Of a stretch of DNA of 32,071 bases, positions 14,854-20,916 are shown piece by piece. The stretch comes from Verrucomicrobiota bacterium (lineage in GTDB: Bacteria; Verrucomicrobiota; Verrucomicrobiia; Opitutales; Opitutaceae). Location of the stretch: NCBI GenBank assembly GCA_023446735.1, contig JAEXPQ010000176.1:1-32071 (forward strand), read 5' to 3'. Made by a program: the position numbers and the translations under genes. The notes under the pieces are model-generated. The model was not told the origin of the DNA. It saw only the letters and a list, made by a program, of their open reading frames with translations, and ran no database searches. Position 1 is the first letter of the stretch; the number at the start of each line of letters is the position of its first letter.

Positions 14854-14920
14854 GACTCGTGCGGGGGTGGCGGCGGTCGGCGCGGTTGAGGAGCGGCGGC
14901 GGACTCGGTGTCGCTTCGTC

Positions 14921-14940
14921 CGTGGCCGGATGGGGCCACG
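14921..14940. other. Hairpin in 424-bp non-coding region
   Basis: A 7-bp perfect stem (CGTGGCC/GGCCACG) with a GGATGG loop. The region 14805-15228 has no convincing gene. Its content is the regulator hairpin (14827), this hairpin, a predicted three-way junction (15077-15161) and the two start-proximal hairpins (15188-15225). I could not identify a promoter in it by eye. Confidence 0.4.
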
Positions 14941-15076
14941 CACGCGCATGGGCGACCGACCGGGGCCCTCCTTCGCCGCCGGGCTTCGCGTTGCCGGTGG
15001 GGCCGCGATGGGCGGCGGCGTTCGCGAACGGCGGGGTCGGGTCTTCTCCTCATCCACCGGCGTCGGGTTCTCTCCC

Positions 15077-15161
15077 CGTCGGCCTAAGGATTAACGCAGC
15101 GCGGACGGCGGATCTTCCTGATGAGGAAACCGCGTCCGTAGCCCGATACTACAGGCCGATG
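15077..15161 (+). ncRNA. Candidate structured leader RNA (three-way junction) of the chemosensory operon
   Basis: A closing helix of 9 bp (15077-15085 with 15153-15161, one G-U) encloses two hairpins. Hairpin A: 15102-15106 with 15134-15138, continued by 15108-15111 with 15130-15133 and 15115-15118 with 15125-15128, apical loop TGATGA. Hairpin B: 15138-15141 with 15149-15152, 7-nt loop; it shares G15138 with hairpin A, so one of the two ends frays. The fold is 68 bp before the GTG of the first operon gene. The structure is seen by base pairing only. I could not match it to a known riboswitch consensus. Confidence 0.4.
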
Positions 15162-15187
15162 CCAATCGTTCCCTCCATCGTGTCTCT

Positions 15188-15225
15188 GCTCCGCGGAGCC
15201 CAGACCTAACCTGCACGGGGCTCCG
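15188..15225 (+). promoter_or_regulatory. Mutually exclusive hairpins covering the start region of the chemosensory operon
   Basis: The segment CGGAGC (15194-15199) can pair with GCTCCG at 15188-15193 (a 12-bp perfect palindrome) or, as CGGAGCCC (15194-15201), with GGGCTCCG at 15218-15225. The second hairpin takes up the only Shine-Dalgarno-like GGGG (15217-15220) before the GTG start at 15229. Two competing folds of this kind are typical of translational switches, so the first gene may be regulated at initiation. Confidence 0.4.
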
Positions 15226-15228
15226 AAC

Positions 15229-16656
15229 GTGCCGCGTATCCTCTCAATCGATGACAGCCTGACCATCCGCAAGATGGTCGAGTCGATCCTGCAGACCGCC
15301 GGACACGAGGTGTTGTTGGCGGACCGGGGGACGACCGGGCTCGAGCTGGCCCGCACCGCCAAGCCCGACCTGATCCTGCTCGACTTCGTTCTGCCGGATC
15401 TCCCGAGCACGGAACTTTGCCGGCAGCTGCTCGACGATCCGGCCACCGCGGACATTCCCATCCTGCTGATCAGCACCAACGGCGCGGCGATCCGCCAGCT
15501 CTACGCCGACAGCCGCAATGTCCGCGATTACCTCACCAAGCCGTTTCAGGCGAAGGTGCTGAGGTCCGTCATCGAACATCTCTTGGCCAAGCGGATGGCT
15601 CGAGGCGGCGACACGCGCGATCTCGTCTTCACGGCTTCGGCTCCCGAACCGAAGCCCCGGGCTGCGGCGGTCGTTCCGGGCCAGGCTGCGGCGGCCGGCG
15701 TCGTCCGCCCGGATGGACCCAGCGCCCGGGGACTGTCGTTGCGCGCCTTGCTCAACGGGCGGTTCCGCAGCATCGCCAAGATGATTCCGGATCTCGAGCG
15801 GCGGCGTGGGCCGCTGCCAGCCGAGACGTTCTACCTGCCGTTCTTCCTGCGCACCGACCTGCTCGCCGAGATCACCGCCGCGACCGGGCCATTGAGCGAA
15901 TCCGTCCAGCCCCAGATCTCCGGGACGAATGACTGGGTCTCGCTGGACACGACGTTGCTGTACCTCGGGCGTACGGGCGCCACCGGCGTGCTCACCCTGG
16001 AGCTGGAAGAGGAGACGGTCACCGTTTCGATCTCGCAGGGGCGGGTGGTGATGGTCGGCTCGACCAACCCCCGCGCCTATTGTGCCGGCGCCGCCTACAA
16101 CTTCCGCTCGGTCCCGCCGGAGGCGGTCTCCACTGCGGTTGGCCTCCAGCAGCGGGAGGGGGTCCCTTTCTTCATCACCCTGTGCCGTCTTGGCCTCATG
16201 CCGGATCCCGGAATCTTGGATGCGCTGCTGCGCCACCAGGGGAGCGGCGCCGTCCGGCGCGCCCTCGTCGCCCCGAATGCGCGATACAGCTTCGTTGCCC
16301 GCAACACGCTGCCCGAGGCCGCACGGCAGTTTCCGTTCAGCCTGGATATGCGCCAGTTCGTGCTCTCGGTGCTCCGGCTGGTGGACGACTGGCTCGAAAT
16401 CGAGAACACCACCGGCTCGGTTGAGACGGTGTACTCGGTGGTGCCGGCCGCCGCCGGCCAGGGCCCCGGGCTCGAGCTTTCCGCCGCGGAGAGCGCCGTG
16501 CTGGGGCTGGTCGACGGCCAGCGCTCCCTGCAGGCCATCGCCACCGCCGCCGGGCTGGAGCTCTACTGCACCTGCGCCGCCACCTATCGGTTGCTCCGTC
16601 TGGGCTTGCTGCGCGTCACGGCCGCGCCGCTGGCGACCGCCGCGACCCCGGACTGA
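15229..16656 (+). CDS. REC-PATAN (DUF4388) protein, PatA/PixG-like
   Basis: A 475-aa protein. Residues 1-120 are a complete receiver domain: D8-D9 acidic pair, phosphoacceptor D52 (LILLDFVLP), S82/T83, K104 (YLTKPF). A proline/alanine linker (about 135-168) follows, then a region leading to a PATAN/DUF4388 domain from about residue 238 (TTLLYLGRTGATGVLTLE, VSISQGRVVMVGS) and a C-terminal winged-helix-like end. PATAN proteins are signal outputs or adaptors of Pix/Hmp-type chemosensory systems in cyanobacteria and of social motility regulators elsewhere. In cyanobacterial PixG/PatA the order is PATAN first, REC last; here it is reversed. It is the first gene of the operon, starting at GTG 15229 under a possible sequestering hairpin. 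It is likely phosphorylated by the CheA hybrid encoded downstream. Confidence 0.83.
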   Translation: MPRILSIDDSLTIRKMVESILQTAGHEVLLADRGTTGLELARTAKPDLILLDFVLPDLPSTELCRQLLDDPATADIPILLISTNGAAIRQLYADSRNVRDYLTKPFQAKVLRSVIEHLLAKRMARGGDTRDLVFTASAPEPKPRAAAVVPGQAAAAGVVRPDGPSARGLSLRALLNGRFRSIAKMIPDLERRRGPLPAETFYLPFFLRTDLLAEITAATGPLSESVQPQISGTNDWVSLDTTLLYLGRTGATGVLTLELEEETVTVSISQGRVVMVGSTNPRAYCAGAAYNFRSVPPEAVSTAVGLQQREGVPFFITLCRLGLMPDPGILDALLRHQGSGAVRRALVAPNARYSFVARNTLPEAARQFPFSLDMRQFVLSVLRLVDDWLEIENTTGSVETVYSVVPAAAGQGPGLELSAAESAVLGLVDGQRSLQAIATAAGLELYCTCAATYRLLRLGLLRVTAAPLATAATPD

Positions 16657-16696
16657 ACCGCCTTCCTTCGATCCACCGCTCCGAACCATTCAGCCT

Positions 16697-17068
16697 ATGA
16701 ATACAATGTCGAAAGTCCTGATCGCCGACGACTCCGCCACCCAAGTGGCGCTCATCCAATCCGCGGTGTCCGGTGCCGGACACGTCGCGATTGTCGCCAC
16801 CAACGGAGACGAAGCCCTCCGCCTCGCCGCCAGCGAGAAACCGGCTTTGATCCTGCTGGATGTCGTCATGCCCAATGTCGACGGCTTCCAGGTGTGCCGG
16901 AAGCTGCGCAAGCAGCCCGAGACGGCGAACACGCCGATCGTCCTCGTCACCTCCAAGACCCAGGAAACCGACCGGTTCTGGGGCCTGCGGCAGGGGGCCA
17001 ACGACTACGTGATGAAGCCGTTCGAGACCAAGGCGCTCGTCGACATCATCCGCAAGCACATCGGCTGA
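16697..17068 (+). CDS. Single-domain response regulator (CheY/PilH/PixH-like)
   Basis: A 123-aa stand-alone receiver: acidic pair D11-D12, phosphoacceptor D55 (LILLDVVMPNVDGF), T85 and K107 (YVMKPFE). The sequence IVLVTSKTQETDRFWGLRQGANDY is characteristic of the PilH/PixH branch that serves pilus-linked chemosensory systems rather than the flagellar motor CheY. It should accept phosphate from the CheA hybrid and act as an output or phosphate sink. It lies 40 bp after the REC-PATAN gene and 11 bp before cheW. ATG 16697 is used; ATG 16706 (MSKVLIADD) is an equally plausible start. Confidence 0.88.
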   Translation: MNTMSKVLIADDSATQVALIQSAVSGAGHVAIVATNGDEALRLAASEKPALILLDVVMPNVDGFQVCRKLRKQPETANTPIVLVTSKTQETDRFWGLRQGANDYVMKPFETKALVDIIRKHIG

Positions 17069-17079
17069 GCCGTCTTCCC

Positions 17080-17544
17080 ATGAAGGACTCCTCCTCGGGC
17101 CTGGTGGTGCATCTGATCGCGCAGCGCGCCGGGCAGCGTTTCTCCCTGCCGGTATCCTCCGTCCGCGAGGTGTTGCCCCTGCCCGAGCTGGAGCCGGTGC
17201 CGCTGGCTCCGCCGGAGCTTCTCGGCTCGTTCCAGCTGCGGGGCGAGATCGTGCCGGTGGTGCGCCCGGATTCGCTCCTGGCGGTCGGGGCCACGGAGAC
17301 GGCGCCGACGGCGCTCGCGCTCCTGCAGGAACGCGACGCGGTCTGCGCCCTGGCTTTCGATCGGGTGCTGGGCGTCGTGTCGCTCTCGCCGTCCGATCTG
17401 CTGCCTCACCCGTTGTCGTTGCAGCGGCCCTGGATGGCCCATCTGTGCGTCGATCCGAAACACCAGTTGGTCACGGTCCTCGATGGTCCAGCGTTGATCG
17501 GAGCCATCATCGAGCGGCTCCGTTTCGCCACCGTGCCGACCTGA
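17080..17544 (+). CDS. CheW-like adaptor (PixI/PilI position)
   Basis: A 154-aa CheW-domain protein: QRFSLPVSSVREVLPLPELEPVPLAPPELLGSFQLRGEIVPVV is the first SH3-like subdomain with the conserved G-x-x-x-LRGE-x-VPVV turn; the remainder (CALAFDRVLGVVSLSPSDL..., LVTVLDGPAL) forms the second. It links the receptor encoded next to the CheA hybrid in cytoplasmic or membrane arrays. It starts 11 bp after the CheY-like stop codon. The 109-bp gap after it carries a long hairpin, which could lower or separate expression relative to the receptor gene. It is one of three CheW-type proteins in the operon. Confidence 0.87.
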   Translation: MKDSSSGLVVHLIAQRAGQRFSLPVSSVREVLPLPELEPVPLAPPELLGSFQLRGEIVPVVRPDSLLAVGATETAPTALALLQERDAVCALAFDRVLGVVSLSPSDLLPHPLSLQRPWMAHLCVDPKHQLVTVLDGPALIGAIIERLRFATVPT

Positions 17545-17550
17545 GACTCC

Positions 17551-17608
17551 CGCTCCGCCCGTCCACCGGCGCCCCTCGCGGCCGGCCCCGGTGGCGCCGT
17601 GCGGAGCG
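17551..17608 (+). other. Long intercistronic hairpin between cheW and the MCP gene
   Basis: Outer stem CGCTCCGC (17551-17558) with GCGGAGCG (17601-17608); inner stem CCACCGG (17563-17569) with CCGGTGG (17588-17594); an asymmetric internal loop separates them. Placed 7 bp after the cheW stop and 45 bp before the receptor ATG, it could be a processing/stability element or partial terminator. Confidence 0.45.
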
Positions 17609-17653
17609 CCCGTCCCACTCTTTCTCCATTCGCCGCCAGCCAAGGATTGTCAT

Positions 17654-20056
17654 ATGAAAACAAACATACAGCAGCGTTCCGCTTCCCCGTCTGTCGCCGG
17701 GGGGGACGGCTTCCGCGAGAAGACCCTCAAGGTCAGCCAGAAGATCACCCTCCTCAGTTTCAGCATGGTGCTGCTCACCGTGGTCGTTCTGACGGTGATC
17801 GTCGTCGTGCAGAAGAATCGGATGGCCCCCGTCCTAGGCGGCTATCTCGACACCCAGGCCTTCGAGAGCGCCGACAAGCTCATCCAGACCATCCGCGACA
17901 CCTGCGCCGCCGCCCAGGCGCAGACTGCCCGGGAGCTTGATCACAGCCTGACCATCGCCAACGAACTCCTGCAACGGCAGGGCGCCGTCTCGCTCCAGTC
18001 CGAGGAGGTGCCGTGGTCGGTGGAGTTCGCCGGCACGCAGCAGAAGGTGAAGGTGGATCTGCCCAAATTCGCCATCGGGGGGCAATGGATTGGGCAAAAC
18101 ACCAATGTCTCGGTCCCCACCCCGATCGTCGACGAGCTCAAGCATCTCACCGACTCGGAGGTCACGCTGTTCCAGAGGATGAACGACGCGGGGGACATGA
18201 TGCGCGTGGCCACCACGATCGTCACCGCCGACGGCGTGCGTGCGATCGGCACCGCCATCCCGGCGAAGAATGCCGACGGAACCGCGAACGCCGTCGTGGC
18301 GCGGGTGCTCGCGGGCGAGGTCTTCCGCGGTCGCGCCGCGGTGGTGGGCGTCTATCACGAAACGGTGTATCATCCGATATGGGATGCGGCGCGGCAGCGG
18401 GTCCTCGGCATGCTGTTTCTGGGCAAGAACATGACCGCGGCCACGAAGGCGGTGCGCGAGAGCATCCTCAAGGTGAAGCTGGGCGAGACCGGCTATGTCT
18501 TCGTCCTGGGCACCCAGGGCAATCAGCGCGGTCGCTACATCGTTTCCCAGAACGGCAAGCGCGACGGCGAAGACATCTGGGAAACGAAGGATGCAAAAGG
18601 CGAGTTCATGGTGCAGAACATCATCCGGGCCGGCTTGGCCGCCAAGGAAGGCCGCTCGGAGCGGGTCGACTACCTCTGGGTCGACGCCGGGGCCACCTCG
18701 GCCCGCGAGAAGTTCGCCGCCGTGACCTACTACGAGCCGTGGGACTGGGTCCTCGGCGCCAGTGCCTATTTCGACGAGTTCCGCCTCACGCAACGAGCGG
18801 CGCTAAGCACCCTGACCCAACTGCTCTGGTGGACCGTCGGCGTGGCCGTCGCTCTCGCTTTCGCCGCGTATTTCATCAGCCGCCAGATGGCCCTCGGCAT
18901 CACGCGCCCCCTGACGGTGCTCACCGCCACCGCCAAGCGGATCGCCGCCGGCGACAACTCCGCCCGCGTGGAGGTGCGCACCGACGACGAGATCGGCATG
19001 CTCGGCGACGCGTTCAACTCGATGATCGCGGCCCGCATCAAGGCCAAGGAGGACACCGACGACTACAAGAAGCTGCAGGAGGGCATCCAGACCTTGCTGC
19101 AGGTCACGGCCAGCGCCTCCGACGGTGATCTCACCGTGCGCGCCCCTGTCACCGATGGCGCGCTGGGCAACGTGAGCGACGCCGTGAACCTCATGTTCGA
19201 GAACGTCGGCACCCTGATCCAAAGCGTGCAGGAGTCCGCCAAGACGGTGAGCGCCTCGGCCCTCGAGATCCAGGCTGCGGCCGAGCAGCTGGCCAACGGC
19301 GCCAACACGCAGAACGTCGAGATCGTCAACACCAGCTCCGCCGTGCAGGAGATGGCGGCCAACACCGAGTCCGTCTCCTCCAATGCCGGCGCCGCCAACG
19401 AGGCGGCCAGCCGGGCCAAGCGCGCCGCCGAGGACGGGGCCAAGGCCGTCAGCGACGTCATCACCGGCATGGAGCGTATTCGCGAGAATGTGCAGGCCAG
19501 CGCCCGCAAGATCAAGCGCCTGGGCGAGCGCTCGATGGAGATCAGCACGATCGTCAATACCATCAACCACATCTCCGCGCAGACGGACATGCTGGCGCTC
19601 AACGCCGCCATCGAGGCGGCCCGTGCTGGCGAGCATGGCCGCGGCTTCACCGTCGTCGCCGAGGAAGTCCGCAAGCTGGCCGAGCGGGCCGCCGCCGCCA
19701 CGCAGGAGATCGAGAAGCTTGTCGCCTCGATCCAGGCCGAGACCAACGAGTCCGTCACCGCCATGGAGCTGCAGACCTCCCAGGTGGAGGACGGCTCCAA
19801 GATCGTGGCCACCGCGGGCACTTCGCTCGCGCACATCAGCCAGGCTTCGGTGCAGTCGGCCGAGCTCATCAACGAGATCTCCCTGGCCGCCAAGCAGCAG
19901 GTGCGCGGCGCCAACGGCGTGGTGGTCGCCATGCAGACCGTATCCTCGATCGCCCAGCAGGCGCAGACCGGCGCCGCGAAGACCAAGCGCGCGACCGAGT
20001 CGCTCGCCACGTTGGCGAACGAACTCCTCGGCCGCACCGCCAAGTTCAAGGTCTGA
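17654..20056 (+). CDS. Methyl-accepting chemotaxis protein (PilJ/PixJ-like, Cache sensor, tandem HAMP)
   Basis: An 800-aa receptor. TM1 at about 31-52, a long periplasmic region of about 335 residues, TM2 at about 388-410. The periplasmic part resembles a Cache_3/Cache_2 double sensor: KTDGVRAIGTAIP-like strands near 195, then GETGYVFVLG and YYEPWDWVLGASAY before TM2. A first HAMP follows TM2 (ITRPLTVLTATAKRIAAGD). A second HAMP-like unit (SDGDLTVRAPVTDGALG) is typical of the PilJ/PixJ branch. The signalling tip is ISAQTDMLALNAAIEAARAGEHGRGF at about 640-665, where CheA and CheW dock. There is no C-terminal NWETF-type tether. AAGGA at 17642-17646 is a good ribosome-binding site. The ligand is unknown; Cache sensors usually bind small organic acids or amino acids. 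Confidence 0.9.
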   Translation: MKTNIQQRSASPSVAGGDGFREKTLKVSQKITLLSFSMVLLTVVVLTVIVVVQKNRMAPVLGGYLDTQAFESADKLIQTIRDTCAAAQAQTARELDHSLTIANELLQRQGAVSLQSEEVPWSVEFAGTQQKVKVDLPKFAIGGQWIGQNTNVSVPTPIVDELKHLTDSEVTLFQRMNDAGDMMRVATTIVTADGVRAIGTAIPAKNADGTANAVVARVLAGEVFRGRAAVVGVYHETVYHPIWDAARQRVLGMLFLGKNMTAATKAVRESILKVKLGETGYVFVLGTQGNQRGRYIVSQNGKRDGEDIWETKDAKGEFMVQNIIRAGLAAKEGRSERVDYLWVDAGATSAREKFAAVTYYEPWDWVLGASAYFDEFRLTQRAALSTLTQLLWWTVGVAVALAFAAYFISRQMALGITRPLTVLTATAKRIAAGDNSARVEVRTDDEIGMLGDAFNSMIAARIKAKEDTDDYKKLQEGIQTLLQVTASASDGDLTVRAPVTDGALGNVSDAVNLMFENVGTLIQSVQESAKTVSASALEIQAAAEQLANGANTQNVEIVNTSSAVQEMAANTESVSSNAGAANEAASRAKRAAEDGAKAVSDVITGMERIRENVQASARKIKRLGERSMEISTIVNTINHISAQTDMLALNAAIEAARAGEHGRGFTVVAEEVRKLAERAAAATQEIEKLVASIQAETNESVTAMELQTSQVEDGSKIVATAGTSLAHISQASVQSAELINEISLAAKQQVRGANGVVVAMQTVSSIAQQAQTGAAKTKRATESLATLANELLGRTAKFKV

Positions 20057-20076
20057 TCCGGCGCCGCATCCCGACG

Positions 20077-20916
20077 ATGAGTCTCGCTCCCCAGATCGAA
20101 ACCGTACGGTCCACGCCCGCGGAGGCGCTCTTCGCCGAGCGGGCCCGGGCGTTGGTGGCGAAGCGCTGTGGTTACACCCCGCGGCCGGCCGCCATGCCCG
20201 ATCTGGTTGCCGCGTTGACGCGGCGGCGGGGTGGGCGCTCGTACGAGGAGTACTGGGACGAACTGGAGGCCGCGGAGCCCAGGCGGGGCGAACTCCAGCT
20301 GCTCGTGGAGGATCTGCTGAACCACGACACGGTGTGCGGCCGCATCCCGCCGCACTTCGAAGCGTTGGGTCGGCAGGTGCTCCCGGCGCTGGCGCGCCGC
20401 GGACGGCCCCTGCGGCTGGCCTCGTTGGGCTGCTCCACCGGGGAGGAGGCCTACACGATGGCGATCGTCGCGACCGAAGCCCTGGGTGATGCGGCCGCGC
20501 CCTCCGTCGAGATCGTGGGAGTGGATCTCTCGGCGCGGGTGCTCGCCGTCGCGCGCGCCGGGATCTACGCGCTCTCCAGCCTGCGCGAGCTTTCCCCGGC
20601 CCAGCGGGAGCGCGGCTTCATCCGGCAGGATGACGGCTTCCACGTGCGCCCCGAGATCGCAGGGCGCGTACGCTTCCTCCAGCACAACCTCATGCAGCCG
20701 CTGCCGCTGGTGGGGCTCGACGCGGTTTTCTGCCGCAACGTCCTGATCTACTTCAGCACGGAGTCGACCCAGACGGTCCTCTTCCAGATATGGGCGGCGC
20801 TCGCGCCGGGCGGATGGTTGTTCCTCGGCCCCTGTGAGTCCGCCTTCCACCTACGCGAGTGGTTCGAGCCCGTTCCTTTCGCCGAAACTATCCTCTATCG
20901 CCGTCGCCTGCCATGA
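20077..20916 (+). CDS. cheR: CheR-type chemoreceptor glutamate methyltransferase
   Basis: A 279-aa protein: N-terminal helical domain (1-75), then the SAM-dependent fold with LGCSTGEEAYTMAI (117-130) as SAM motif I, IVGVDLSARVLAVARAGIY as motif II and CRNVLIYFS (219-227). It should methylate receptor glutamates, presumably on the MCP encoded upstream. The usual T-x-FFR motif after helix 4 reads HDTVCGRIPPHFE here, so the FFR element is not conserved. The gene overlaps the next by 4 bp (ATGA), implying translational coupling to the CheA hybrid. No CheB methylesterase is seen in the window; adaptation may use a distant CheB or differ from the standard cycle. Confidence 0.88.
   Translation: MSLAPQIETVRSTPAEALFAERARALVAKRCGYTPRPAAMPDLVAALTRRRGGRSYEEYWDELEAAEPRRGELQLLVEDLLNHDTVCGRIPPHFEALGRQVLPALARRGRPLRLASLGCSTGEEAYTMAIVATEALGDAAAPSVEIVGVDLSARVLAVARAGIYALSSLRELSPAQRERGFIRQDDGFHVRPEIAGRVRFLQHNLMQPLPLVGLDAVFCRNVLIYFSTESTQTVLFQIWAALAPGGWLFLGPCESAFHLREWFEPVPFAETILYRRRLP

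Noticed and set aside
15118..15130. CTGATGAG followed by GAAAC resembles the hammerhead ribozyme core
   Set aside because: There is no stem II between the two core segments and no paired stems I and III with a cleavage site; the bases are better explained as the apical part of hairpin A.
15080..15161. CGGCCTAA and nearby helices recall the c-di-GMP-I (GEMM) riboswitch
   Set aside because: The conserved CACGCA and GCAAA core and the tetraloop hairpin that should precede are not present upstream.
14859..15209. Open frame of 116 codons in the leader region
   Set aside because: No ribosome-binding site, arginine/glycine/proline composition typical of high-GC chance frames, and it overlaps the structured leader.
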